In this document: piece after piece, positions 31,857 to 42,874 of the stretch
Layout: every line of letters starts with the position of its first letter
How positions within the stretch are numbered: position 1 is the first letter of the stretch
NCBI GenBank assembly: GCA_028753945.1
Contig: JAPNXP010000005.1
Location: 2,666,001 to 2,730,000, forward strand
Reading direction: 5' to 3'
Source of the DNA: Hexactinellida sp. DTS-2022
Lineage: Eukaryota; Porifera; Hexactinellida
Length of the DNA: 64,000 bases
Translations under genes and position numbers: made by a program
The notes under the pieces: model-generated
The model's database searches: none
Told to the model about the DNA's origin: nothing
The model's input: the letters and a program-made list of their open reading frames with translations, nothing else

Positions 31857-32005
31857 ATACTTTACCGTTGATTCCGCTTAGGTAAGTTGACCCAATTAAG
31901 CGGAGAAATCTAATAACAGAAAATATTTTGAAGACAAACTGTAATTCCGTCCTGTAAATCCTGTAAAAATTTTCCGATTTAGCGGAGAAATCTATAACCT
32001 GTCGC

Positions 32006-32188
32006 CAGTGGTGGCGCGCGGGGGGCGGCCGCCCCCCCCCCCAGATTTTGGTTCGCCCCCCCGTTGGGAGGGGCGAAAATCCAGTGTTTACATAAGAAAA
32101 GCGGCCGTTCCCAAGCAAGGAGGTCGGGAAATTATCATTACAACTGTATGTCCGCCCCCCCGAGGTTGCGTCGCTTGCGCCGCCCCTG
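32006..32188. mobile_element. hAT MITE, 183 bp, G/C-rich
   Basis: The ends CAGTGGTGGCGCGCG and CTTGCGCCGCCCCTG are flanked by a perfect 8-bp duplication CCTGTCGC (31998-32005 and 32189-32196). Confidence 0.9.
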
Positions 32189-32196
32189 CCTGTCGC

Positions 32197-32715
32197 TCTA
32201 TTATGCGGAGTATCCTCTATTTAGATTGTTACATCGCAATTCAATTCTCTCTAACAAATTCAATTCTATTTCATCAGATATATATGAAGTTGTTGATAAA
32301 CTTATTGCAAATATCACCGCATGTAAAATACAACTTGATGTTGTTTGTTTGAGCAATATTGATAATAGTCACCAGCCTCAGAATTTATGGTTAGTTTTGT
32401 TGTTGTTTACCTTTGATTTTATTTGTACTATTAATAATGTTATGATTGAATAAATATTATGGTGTTATACTATATGTAGAAGTTGGCCAAACTTTTCTCT
32501 ACTGGGCAAATATTTTGTATAGCAATTTACCTTTCTGTTAATACTATCAGGGCCGGCTCAGCACTGCGGGGCCCTGTGCTAACGGCTATCGCGGGCTCCC
32601 ATTGGGCATATACTGGATTTTCCATTACTAAATACAGTAAATATAATTTGTGAAATAAATCAAAGTGAAATAAATGACAATTACTATTTAGTGTGCAAAT
32701 TTTATTTATCCTTGA
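32197..32715. other. Unassigned, one MITE relic
   Basis: A one-ended hAT MITE starts at 32548 (CAGGGCCGGCTCAGC), the end type of 55487-55911. Nothing else recognised. Confidence 0.4.
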
Positions 32716-33301
32716 AGAACGAACGCTTCGGTTTTGGTCGCTTCGCGACGTATAATATAAAGTCACTTAATCAAACATATTTCGCACAACTAACAGATAA
32801 CAATCTAAAAAATTAATAGAACATGCACATTATTGACGCGGACACTTTGATTACACCAGATTGCCAATATACTTACTCATTGTTGCATGATGACGTAATC
32901 ATTAAAAGTTTATTTTGTTAAATTTGATTATTTTTTGTCTGTTTACGATTTATAGTAAATATTAGGGATAACTAAACCACACACCAACTGCTACGCGGTT
33001 GGTGTGTGGTTGTGTTCTTCCGCGAAGCGACCTAGCAAGCGAACCTCGCTATTATACTATTAAAACATAAGGCTATATATATATATTTGTCTGTATATTA
33101 TGAGTTGATTGAAGAAACTGGACTGTCTCCAGAAATTATTTTCGGCATATACGGGTAACCTTTGGCCCCGACAACAAGTTGAGGTTGAGGTCGTCGTATT
33201 TAACATCGTTAAATTCGACGATTTTAGACCTATTTACGCTATACGTATACTTATTTTAGAAGTCTAGACCACATAAACAACGCGAAGTGGTTGGTGTGTA
33301 G
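32716..33301 (+). mobile_element. Helentron-like relics (family He2), two pieces in tandem
   Basis: 32805-32970 and 33056-33260 match, in order, blocks of the reversed copy at 62800-63224 (AATAGAACATG, GCGGACAC, ATGACGTAATCA; then TTGATTGAAGAAACTGGAC, GGCATATACGGGTAAC, CGACAACAAGTTGAGGTT, GACCTATTTACGCTA). 3' hairpins CGCGGTTGGTGTGTGG and CGCGAAGCGACC lie at 32990-33030, and TTCGCGACG at 32716-32730. No protein-coding capacity. Confidence 0.55.
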
Positions 33302-33802
33302 CAGGGTTGTATCAACTCATTTTGAGTTGGCAGAATCAACTCATTTTCTTGAATGAGTTGAATGAGTTGGTAACAGCAAAATGAATGAGTTGAATGAGTT
33401 GGTGACAGCAAAATGAATGAGTTGAATGAGTTGAATGAGTTGGTAGACAAAAAATGAGTTGTTTTGCCAACTGAAAATGAGTTGATACAAACCATGGCCA
33501 GATAACTTTCACTTTGTCGTAACATTAATGCCCAGGGAGATCCAAATTTGGCCGGATCACTTTTGAGAGCCGACCTATGCAGCTGTAAATGTATTAATAA
33601 ACTGAAGATTTAAGATATACGTTAGTTACAATTAGTTTAATAAAAAATGAGTTGGGAGAATCAACTCATTTTCTTGAATGAGTTGAATGAGTTGGTAATA
33701 GCAAAATGAATGAGTTGAATGAGTTGGTGAAGGAAATTTGAATGAGTTGGCAGACAAAAAATGAGTTGTTTTGCCAACTCAAAATGAGTTGATACAACCC
33801 TG
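33302..33802. repeat. GAATGAGTTGAATGAGTTGG repeat element, two copies
   Basis: Two blocks (33302-33494 and about 33650-33802) of tandem AATGAGTTG are each bordered by TATCAACTCATTTT and AAAATGAGTTGATACAA. The outer ends read CAGGGTTGTA and TACAACCCTG, hAT-like, but the flanking 8-mers do not match. Confidence 0.65.
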
Positions 33803-34066
33803 CTTGATACTGATTCTGGGATGTTGTAATTCAATGGGCCACTTATAGGATATCTGAAAATGGACTCAACCTACAAAATGTACTGCGTCCTCTAGACGCG
33901 GGGTTTTGTGCGGTTTCCAAACTTTGATGACTTCCAACATGTGAATCTCGCTTCTTTTGAATTCGCCCTGCTGAGTTAGTCAATTTAGCGTTTGGATTGT
34001 GCAAATTTACATGTATTAATTGGTTTGACTTACATAGGGATACTATATTATATTTATTAGAGATCA
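33803..34066. other. Unassigned intergenic DNA
   Basis: No feature recognised between the GAGTTG repeats and the Harbinger terminus. Confidence 0.35.
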
Positions 34067-34353
34067 GGGGTTATTCACTAAACTTCTTAAACTTAGTTTT
34101 GACTTAAACTAAGTCGAAACTAAGTTTAAGTCAAAACTAAGCACAAACTAAGTTTAGGTTTAAGTTGGTATTCACGAAACTTAACTAAGTCGAAACTAAG
34201 TTACAACTTAGTTTTGACTTAGTTTGAGACTGAAAACTTAGTTTTTGCTTAGTTCTTTGCTAAAAAGTTAAGTCAAGTTCTAACTAGACTTAACTCAACA
34301 TTTGTAGGATATACGTACTAATGTAGCCGACGGTAAATGGTTAATACTAATAT

Positions 34354-34522
34354 CAGGGTTGTAAATATTTTTTTTTTCTCAAATCAAATCAAATCAAATC
34401 ATTTGAGAATTCAAATAATTTCAAATCAAATCAAATCAAATCATTTGAGAATTCAAATTCTCTTAAAAATCAAATCAAATCAAATCAAATATTTGAAATA
34501 TTTGATTTGATTTACAATTCTG
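34354..34522. mobile_element. (CAAAT)n MITE in Harbinger
   Basis: The ends CAGGGTTGTAAATA and TTTACAATTCTG enclose CAAATCAAAT runs that pair with TTTGATTTG. The flanking 8-mers are only loosely similar. Confidence 0.5.
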
Positions 34523-34853
34523 AATTATACTATTACGGTTAATATGACGTATCAACAAAGAAACCATAACCAACGAGTTTTTATGCATGATATAGAGCAT
34601 TTTAATTTCATCAGAATTAATTGAATATCTACTTGTACGTAAATTTACGTACTTGATGCATTTGTTGGCTTGTCAATTTACGCCATTTTGTCAATGATGT
34701 ATTTACCCTGAATGTCAATTTACGCCATTTTGTCAATGATGTATTTACCCCTGAATGACGATCATAAAGTTTTTAAATAATATATAAATAATCCTTTTTG
34801 ACAAAATATTAACAATAAACAATACTACTTCTCCAAACAATATTCATATCGTT

Positions 34854-35558
34854 ATGGCAATGAAAGCTCGTGCAAAGAATTTCTCAGATGAGATTACACA
34901 GCTAGTTGACCTAGTTCTAGAGAATAAGTCCAAATTATTTGGTGCCTTAGGTTCATCTCTCTCTTATGATGAAAATAATAAGATTTGAGAAGATATCGCC
35001 AAAGAATTATCACAGAATGGAACTTTCTGGAACAAAGAGGATGTCTCCAATAAGTGGCCGAATGTATTGGCTAAGCATAAGCCAATAATCTGTGAGAAAG
35101 CCTCTTCAGCTCGAAGGACTGGTGGTGGCTCACCTACAGCCGAACTAACAGAGTTGGAGGCCAAGTTAACCTCTATTAAGGGAAAGGAACTTTTTGAAGG
35201 TGTCGTTGGAGGCATTGATATTTCCAGTATATCACCAATTTCCCCATTGAGTGACTCTGATATGTCGGTTGTTGGAGAAATAAATCCACCAAGAAAGCGT
35301 ATGTTTTTTGATGAGAGAAGCAATTTAACTGATCCTGACACAACACTTAAGAAGGCTCTTTTAGAATCTGAGCAAGAGAAGACTGCTCTTTTAAGAAGCT
35401 TCGATGCGAAGATGGATAAGATGGTCGAACTTTTAGAGAGACTAGTTGGCATGAATCAGTCATCCAACACGATGCCTCAGCTATATCCACACATACAGCC
35501 TAATTATTTACATTATCCTCCAAATTTTATCCATCAAAATTATCCTAGTAATGACTAA
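34854..35558 (+). pseudogene. Harbinger Myb/SANT-like DNA-binding protein, one stop
   Basis: In Harbinger elements this partner protein binds the element ends and brings in the nuclease. From ATG at 34854 the frame runs 234 codons to a TAA. It has a trihelix/SANT-like N-terminus (FSDEITQLVDLVLENKSKL..., then EDIAKELSQNG, VSNKWPNVLAKHK, the Trp-containing third helix), an acidic/Ser-rich middle, and a C-terminal helix KMDKMVELLERLV followed by a Pro/Tyr-rich tail. A TGA at 34986-34988 interrupts at KI*EDIAKEL, where relatives usually have Trp, so it is probably a single TGG to TGA change. Otherwise intact, so the element died recently or survives on trans help. Confidence 0.78.
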
Positions 35559-35662
35559 TACTACTTATATATGCTAATACATATATTTACTATCAAATTC
35601 AAATAAATTCTTATTCTGTTTTAATTGAAATACTCTGTAACCACAGACTGCCGCACTATAAT

Positions 35663-36640
35663 TCATGAATGCGTATTGGTATCGGGAGGTTCAATTATAT
35701 CATCCTCTTCGGCAGTAATATTTGTCTCCAATTGTAAGCCGTGATCAATACAGATATTGTGCAATACCATAGTAGCAACTACCATTCTGCATACTCGTTC
35801 GGGAGAATAGCACAGTGTACCACCTGTTTTGTCCATAGATCGCCGCCTACTTTTCCTCACACCAAAAGCGCACTCTATTTTTTTTCTGGTATTCACAAAG
35901 GCTCGATTGTAACGTCTCTCTCCAGGAGTTGTTGGAGAAATTATCGGTGTTAGAAGGTTTGTTCTTAGTGGATACCCACTATCACCGAGCAACCAACCAC
36001 TGACACTCGGGATTTGTCCAGATTCAATTTGGCGATGTATTCCAGATTCTCTCCATATGAAGGCATCGTGAGTGCTACCAGGCCACTTGGCGACGATGTC
36101 GATGAATTTCAAATTACTATCGCATATCGCCTGAATATTTATAGAATTGAAATTCTTCCTATTCACATATACATCTTCATTCTGTGGTGGTGCCAAAATG
36201 GGTACATGCGTACCATCAATACACCCAATAACCTTCGGAAAGCCGTATCTTTCGTAAAATCTTTGTTGGTGTATCAATTGGCCAGTTTGATTTGGAAATT
36301 GTACGAATTCTCTAGCACAGGAGCAAAGTGCTTCAGATACAGTCCGAATACATCGGGAGACTGAAGGCTGAGATATCCTATGTGATGATGCTATCACTGT
36401 TTGGAAAGTTCCAGTAGCTAAGAATTGAAGTGCGACAGCTAATTGAGTAGAGGAAGCAATTGGATGTGACCGAATAGTTGATCTATGTAAGAAGATTGAA
36501 ATTTTCTCTTCAAGATTTACAAAAATATGCTTTGTAACTCTGTAACGTGACAAAATTCAACATTGTTATATACATCCAACGGATTCAACCTATCCCGAAA
36601 TACTCTCTGCGTGATAGACTTTGGGAAGAATAAACCTCTA
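35663..36640 (-). pseudogene. HARBI1: HARBI1-like DDE nuclease (Harbinger transposase)
   Basis: It cuts and inserts the Harbinger element. The main frame (36553 to 35663, 296 codons) holds the DDE_Tnp_4 fold: CIDGTHVPI (first Asp), WLLGDSGYPL (second Asp), RKKIECAFGV (Glu), an N-terminal helix-turn-helix region (RISQPSVSRCIRTV) and MVLHNICIDHG near the end. All three catalytic residues are present. The frame has no ATG at its left limit (first codon TTG). Upstream, about 36630-36555, the neighbouring frame encodes VFRDRLNPLDVYNN, the usual residues just before this point in HARBI proteins, so one base has been lost at about 36555. Hence I mark the gene broken, though most of the catalytic domain is open. 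Confidence 0.85.
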
Positions 36641-36713
36641 GCAGAAAAAGAGCAAGTGCCATTTATCAGGAAAATAATTTATCAAAGAAGTGTTTTATAT
36701 GAAAAACAAAGTA

Positions 36714-36956
36714 CCGTATTGCCTTGAATAGTAGCCGGGGCGATTATTGATTTCAAGCCCCATTTAGGCCCAGGAAAATGTTATGATTTTCGAGAATGGC
36801 GAATATATGTGGAATATAATCATTGGAGAGAGTCAATAATTGTAGGGAGGCGATTATTTGATATCAACGGTTATTCTAGGTGGTGTCAAAAAAATAATTA
36901 GGACCTATTTTGGGGGGGCGATTATTCAAGGGGGGCTACTATTCAAGGAAATACGG
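36714..36956. mobile_element. CCGTATTKCC MITE, TA-flanked
   Basis: The ends CCGTATTGCCTTGAATAGTA and CTACTATTCAAGGAAATACG are inverted and flanked by TA, so probably Tc1/mariner-type. It lies just upstream of the nuclease gene of the Harbinger element, where its promoter would be. Confidence 0.8.
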
Positions 36957-37448
36957 TACATTTTGTTTTTATGCTTCTTATTGATGATTACATATATCAA
37001 ATATTACCACAAACTGGGTTTAAGCATAAACTAAGTATTGACTTAGTTTAAGTTTAAATTTAAGCAAAAGTTAAGTTCTGAGAAAACTTAGCCAAAACTA
37101 AGTCAAGACTTAGTTTGGGCTAAGTTTAAGTTTAAGTTTAGTGAATAACCCCTAGTTTATTATTATATATTTTGTAAATCACTACACTAACAAGGACTGG
37201 GACTTGACCACGATTGAGAATCTAAACAACTGGATTGACAAGGTCTACGGAATCTTTGATCATGGTCACTGAGTATACATTGTCTTGGAAGAGAGGTAAC
37301 AGAGGATTTAGCAAAGCTTGAGGGATTGCTTTTTGCTAGTTTTGGATGATAGTCTGACCAATGAATCCAGTCTCCATTTTCCAGTTCTTCCTTCTTTGTT
37401 CAGCCACTCTATCTCTTCTTCCTTTACATTAACTACAAGGTGAAGATC

Positions 37449-37967
37449 AGGGCCCGTATTCACTAAGAAGTTAAGTACGTACTTATGTCGTATTCACTAA
37501 GATTGGTATTCACTAAGATTTAAGTGTGTACTTAAGTACATACTTAAGTACAACACTTAAGTAACCTACTAAGTTAACTTAACTTATAAGAATTTACTTT
37601 TATTGACTCTTTAGACGTTGGTATTTAATTAGAACATTGTAGTAGTACTTGCTTACTTTAGGGAAGTTTATGATTCTATTTTCAACATTTATTACTATTG
37701 GTTGTTATTTTCCAAAAGTTCTGTTTTTCTCAAGAACACTAATCACAGGAACTTCATTGAGAATATTCTTTTTAAAGTTAAAAGAATACACCAAGCTATT
37801 ACAATAGCATTCCATACACTAATATGCTTGCTATTAAATAAAATTGAATAAATACACTTCAATTTCGTACTTAAGTACGTACTTAGTTCAGTATGTACTT
37901 AGTACTTATTACTTAAGTATATACTTAGTACTTAAGTACTAAGTAATCTTAGTGAATACGGGCCCTG
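37449..37967. mobile_element. Harbinger-like MITE, 519 bp
   Basis: The ends CAGGGCCCGTATTCACTAAG and CTTAGTGAATACGGGCCCTG are perfect inverted repeats, followed inward by repeated TACTTAAGTA. The TATTCACTAA core is shared with the Harbinger element 300 bp to the left. The TSD is unclear. Confidence 0.75.
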
Positions 37968-38244
37968 GAGTCATTACATGCCATAAGCTTCAGTGCTTTG
38001 AACAACTTTGACTTCAGAGCAGCTTGATGTACGCATGTGTAGCTTGCTGCTAATGGAGATATTAATTTGGCCCAGGAAATCTCCGGAATAATAACAAGTT
38101 CACCTCGTACGATGCCAGTTAACCTACTTGGAAGATGTTGTAGGCATACCTATCAACCGTACAGGGATTCCCTGCACACTACAGTGATTTACAATTTTCA
38201 TGGATTTATTTTATTTTTATTAAAAAAAAAAAAAATTGAGTTAT
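37968..38244. other. Unassigned intergenic DNA
   Basis: Nothing recognised, apart from an A-rich run at 38220. Confidence 0.35.
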
Positions 38245-38412
38245 AATCTATATATATATAATTGTTTGTATGTTCCAAGTTGATTGAAGAAACTGGACGG
38301 GTTCAAAATCTAATTTTGGCTTATATGGGTAGCTTTTTGGCACCCGACAACAAATTTAGTTTTCCAGGCAAAATTTATCACTAATTAAGTTATGACGTCA
38401 TAATTCGAACCC
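38245..38412 (+). mobile_element. He2 Helentron-like 5' fragment
   Basis: TTGATTGAAGAAACTGGAC, TTTTGGCTTATATGGGTAGC and CACCCGACAACA match the 5' part of the He2 copies at 33056 and 63224. It stops where the foldback arm begins. Confidence 0.6.
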
Positions 38413-38426
38413 TGTAATAATAATAA

Positions 38427-38474
38427 AATCCAAAATTGCAGCCTGTGCCGACGCATGTTCCTTTGGTGGCACTA
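38427..38474. repeat. Half palindrome, copy 5 of 9
   Basis: Only the left arm (ATCCAAAATTGCAGCCTGTG to GGTGGCAC) is present. The right arm is replaced by the minisatellite that starts here. Confidence 0.8.
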
Positions 38475-39195
38475 AAAAGGTTAATGGTACACCAAACAGG
38501 TTAATGGTACGGCAAACAGGTTAATAGTACCCCGAAAAGGTTAATGGTACACCGAAAAGGTTAATGGTACTACGAAGCGGTTAATGGGACGCCGAATAGG
38601 TTAATGGTACACCGAAAGGGTTAATGGTACGCCGAAAAAGTTAATGGTACACCAAACAGGTTAATGGTACGCCGAAGAGGTTAATGATACACCAACCAGG
38701 TTAATGGTACGGCGAAGAGGTTAATGGTACACTAAACAGGTTAATGGTACACCAAATAGCTAAAAGGTTACGGCAAACAGGTTCATTGTACGCCGAAGAG
38801 GTTAATGGTGCACCAAACAGGTTAATGGTACCCCGAAGAGGTTAATGGTACACCAAATAGCTAAATGGTACGGCAAACAGGTTAATAGTACCCCGAAAAG
38901 GTTAATGGTACACCGAAAAGGTTAATGGTACAACGAAGCGGTTAATGGTACGCCGAAGAGGTTAATTGGACACCGAACACGTTAATGGTACACCAAAGAG
39001 GTTAATGGTACACCAAAGAGGTTAATGGTACACCGAAGAGGTTAATGGTACACCAAACAGGTTAATGGCACGCCGAAGAGATTTTTGGTACGCCGAGGAG
39101 GTTGTTGGTACACCAAACAGTTTAATGGCACGCAGAAGAGGTTTATGGTACACCAACCAGGTTAATGGTACACAAACAGGTTAATGGTACGCAGA
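38475..39195. repeat. GGTTAATGGTAC minisatellite, about 36 units of 19-20 bp
   Basis: Units alternate between GGTTAATGGTACACCAAACA and GGTTAATGGTACGCCGAAGA. A block at 38502-38580 recurs at about 38872-38950, so there is a higher-order period near 370 bp. The array lies in the left foldback arm. Confidence 0.9.
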
Positions 39196-39832
39196 ATATT
39201 TGAATGCTAGTTCTATCGATTCTTTAATTTGATTTTAATTTGATTTTAATTGCTTTGACTTTTTCTAATTAATTTTATCCTTTGATTTAATTCATTTTCC
39301 CTGCGTACCTTTAACATGTTTTGAAGAGGTATCCTTATTTAATTAATTTAATTTAATCCGTTGTATTGTAATACTACAATTAAATAGAAGCCAGCTCGAA
39401 TTCACAAGTTAAATCAATGTAATTATCGCAAGTTAAACAATAGTGAAAGATTTAACAAGTTAAATCAATAATTTTTTTACAAGTTGAAACAATAGAATTA
39501 GATTTAACATTTTCAATGGAACTCGTTAGTGCCACAATAGAGTGCAAGTTTCCTTTGTTTACTAACACTTCAAACCCAATTTAAAAATTCGTGCACTGTG
39601 AAAAGGTGAGAATTTAATTCTCTATTCGTCCATGTAAAATTTATCAAGCTCAATAATAATTATTTCATTTTATGAGCCATAATTAGTTTAAATAGGTGTC
39701 AAAATAATTTGATCAAAATTCGTAACCCCAGGTGCAAATTAGACGGTCACTCCGCACCTGCATGCCAAGTTTCAGCCCTCAATGTATACAGGTGTGGCCA
39801 GGGCACCGTCTACGGAGAAAAAATGATAATAA

Positions 39833-39959
39833 AAAAAATCCAAAATTGCAGCCTGTGCCGACGCATGTTCCTTTGGTGGCACTATATCTTGTTGGTGGTT
39901 TATTGAAGTGCCTCCAAAGGAACATGCTGTCAGCACATCTGCAATTTTGGATTTTTTTC
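39833..39959. repeat. Long palindrome, copy 6 of 9
   Basis: Stem as in copies 2-4. The right arm has CTGTCAGCACATCTGC in place of CTGTCGGCACAGGCTGC. Confidence 0.85.
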
Positions 39960-40792
39960 GCCATGTCATCAACGCCTCAAGGTGTCATGATCCATTTGTT
40001 AATTAATCCGAGCCACAAGGAACGGTTGATAAATTTGAAGTTTGTTTCTATCACAAACCATCTTGAGTTTAATGTCATTCATTCATTTTGTATTGATAAT
40101 AAATTATATTATTAGTTATTTATTTGAGCAATGTTATCCACGGTGATTTGAGTAAAGTCAATAAATTCCTTATATTATTAGATTTTATTTAATCCATTGT
40201 ATAGTAATACTACAATTGAATAGAAGCCAGCTGGAATTTATAAGTTGAATCAATATAATTATCGCGAGTTGAATCAATAGAGTAAGATTTAACAAGTTAA
40301 ATCAATAAAATTATTACAAGTTGAAACAATAGAATTTGATTTAACAATTTTACTGAAATTGAAGTGTGAGTAAACAAAAGAAATTTTCAACTCAATTGTG
40401 GCACAAACTAAGCCCAATTTTTAAATTCGTGCACTGTGAAAAGGTGTAGAATTTAATTCTCTATCCAAATATGCAAATTTTATCAAGCTCACTATTTATT
40501 ATTTAATGTTATGAGGTATAATTAAATTAAATAGGTGTTAAGAAATTTTGAACGGAAATCGTAACCCCAGGTGCAAATTAGACGGTCACTCCGCACCTAC
40601 ATGCCAAATATTAGCCCTTAATGTATAAAGGTGAGGGCAGGGTACCGTCTACGGAGAAATAATAATAATAATAATAAAGGCAGTGATTCCAATACTGGGC
40701 CACTATACTATAGTATAGTCGGCACAGTAAAAATAAAGGCAGTGATTCCAATACTGGGCCACTATACTATAGTATAGTCGGCACAGTAATAA

Positions 40793-40917
40793 TATCCAAA
40801 ATTGCAGCCTGTGCCTACGCATGTTCCTTTGGTGGCACTATATTTTGTTGGTTGTTTATTGATAGTGCCTCCAATGGAACATGCTGTTGACACAGGCTGC
40901 AATTTTTTTTTTTGCCA
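40793..40917. repeat. Long palindrome, copy 7 of 9
   Basis: Same stem. The right arm ends in a T run that replaces TTTTGGATTTTT. Confidence 0.85.
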
Positions 40918-42284
40918 TTAAATGAACGCGTCAAAGCGTTTTGTTAGACTCGTCTATCAAGTTGTTACCGGACAAGGAGGAATTATAAATTTGAAGTTTT
41001 TTTCTATCTTAGACCATCTTGAGTTTATTGCTCATCATTAATTATGTGATGCTATTAAATTATATAAATAGTTATTTATTTTAGCAATGTTATCCACGAT
41101 GAGTTGAGTTGAGTCAACAAATTCCTTATATCATTTATTTAATTCAATCCATTGTATATACGTACTACAATTAAATTGAAGCCAGCTGGAATTTATAAGT
41201 TAAATCAATATATTTATCGCAAGTTGAAACAATAGAGTAAGACTTAACAAGTTAAATCAATATAATTATTACTGTGTCGACTATACCAGTACTTCTCATA
41301 TTTTTTCATAGCTAACAGAGGTGAAGGCTCCTGCAGTGGATATTTTTCAAATGCGTAGAAAAAGAATCTGACATAATTTTTCAATGTCCCATATATTACG
41401 AATACAATATACATTTTTCTAGACACACTATATTGCTATTTACTATGGAAATTTTTACTTTTGGTAGGGGAGTGTATTGTGGAAGATAAAATTATGTTTG
41501 AATTTCACGAGTGTGAAGTTGGCGCAGTATTCAACTGAGCACAGATGAAATCCAAATTTGAGGCCCTTCCCACAATTGGATTTGGCCAAAAATTACAAAC
41601 CTTAAAGGGGAGATAGGGACGTTTATGATTATGGATAAAAAACTTTTAATTTTTATATTATTTTACAATATGTCTGAGCACAAAAAAATCTTTTTGACAA
41701 CTATTTTTCGAATTTGAATTTCAAACTTTGGAAAGTTTGTATACATGTTTGTGACTACGGGACGTTTCTTATGTCAAAAATATGGATAAAAATATGAATT
41801 TTCCTAAGAAATACAATTGAAATAATTTAGCATTTATTCACTATTCACATCAGTACCCTTTTAATTCATTTTCATCTGAGCATACTTCAAGTTATATTTT
41901 TAGACACTTCCCATTGTTGGATCTGGACAAATTATTTATTATGAATAGAGGAGGTATGGACGTTTATGTATATCTAAAGAAATTCAAATGCTACAATTTT
42001 TTTGCATTTTTTTTCGAGCACGACAAAAATAATTTCAAACAAAAACTTTTTCGAAATTGAATTTTTAACTTTGCATACATGTTTCTAAATATTGGATGTT
42101 TGTTATGTCAAAATCTTGTTGGAAAATATTAATTTTTGTCTGAATTACAAATTATCAAAAGTTGAATATGTTTTTAGTTATGATACGTACTATCTGTTTA
42201 TTGTGATTGAGTGAACAAGCCTACTTAAAGCTACTATATCTTCATCTATTTGTCGATAATTTGGTAATGATTTAATCTATATTA

Positions 42285-42350
42285 GCGTTCGCGTTAGTGA
42301 GATGTGAGAGAGTACCTCCGAGTAGCGACTGAGTCCGTAGGGCTCGTAAC
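42285..42350 (+). mobile_element. Helentron 3'-end fragment
   Basis: It ends GTCCGTAGGGCTCG, like the 3' ends at 30021 and 54370, preceded by GTAGCGACTGA in place of the usual hairpin. It lies between the left arm and the transposase gene. Confidence 0.4.
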
Positions 42351-42874
42351 ACTTATTAGTCTCAAAACCAATCATTCTGATAATTGGATGAATTAACTAA
42401 ATTAACTCGTTAACTATAATAAGACAATATATTATCCCTCCGGGTCGCTTCTTTTGCTACTGCTTCTAATTCTTTACTAATGATTTCATCAATAATTGTG
42501 ATATCACATGAACAATCCTTTGGTGTATTTACTGTATTATGTGAATGATTTACACTCAAGATATGTCTTCCCATGTTTGATTCAATACTATTGTTAGAAT
42601 ACAACCTCAAGATTGATTGTTTATTTGTAACATCCACAACCAATTGCAACCAGATGGTGCATAGTCGAAACAAATATCACCCACCATTCCCTCTGCAAAT
42701 TCATTTCCATAAATACCTTACCAAGATTTATTAATCTTATTATAAATCTTATTCTGCTACATAAAACTGACAAATATTTTATTCAAATTATATACTAAAC
42801 GATACAAAGAGTCAATGGACAAAGGTGATCAAGGTAACTAGTAACTACCGATTTCATTTTAATCACTAATTATT
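42351..42874. other. 5' region of the foldback transposase gene
   Basis: An 87-codon minus frame (42410-42673) has no recognisable domain. No clear TATA box. It probably contains the promoter of the gene starting at 42875. Confidence 0.35.

Larger units (their letters stand above)
34067..37152. mobile_element. PIF/Harbinger transposon, two-gene form
   Basis: The inverted ends GGGGTTATTCACTAAACTT and TTTAGTGAATAACCCC each lead inward into a tract of AACTAAGT/TTAAGTTT units about 140-250 bp long. Between them lie a Myb/SANT-like gene (34854-35558, plus) and a HARBI1-like nuclease gene (minus, 35663-36553), convergent and 104 bp apart, the standard two-protein set of Harbinger elements. Secondary MITEs sit at 34354-34522 and 36714-36956. 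The 3-bp TSD expected for the family is not clear (TCA left, TAG right). Confidence 0.88.
39196..42230 (+). repeat. Left arm of the foldback element
   Basis: In order: a partial unit, a palindrome (39833-39959), a full unit with CCGCACCT..CATGCCAA and two GGGCCACTATACTATAGTAT micro-palindromes (40696-40790), a palindrome (40793-40917), a partial unit, then inner units beginning GCGCAGTATTCAACTGAGCA. Inner unit 2 is more diverged than unit 1. The arm ends TGAGTGAACAAGCCTACTTA. Confidence 0.7.

Noticed and set aside
38475-39195. CRISPR-like array
   Set aside because: Units of 19-20 bp are head-to-tail with no unique spacers, in animal DNA. It is a minisatellite.
42410-42673. 87-codon minus frame upstream of the foldback transposase
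   Set aside because: No recognisable domain, no start context, and length is expected by chance.
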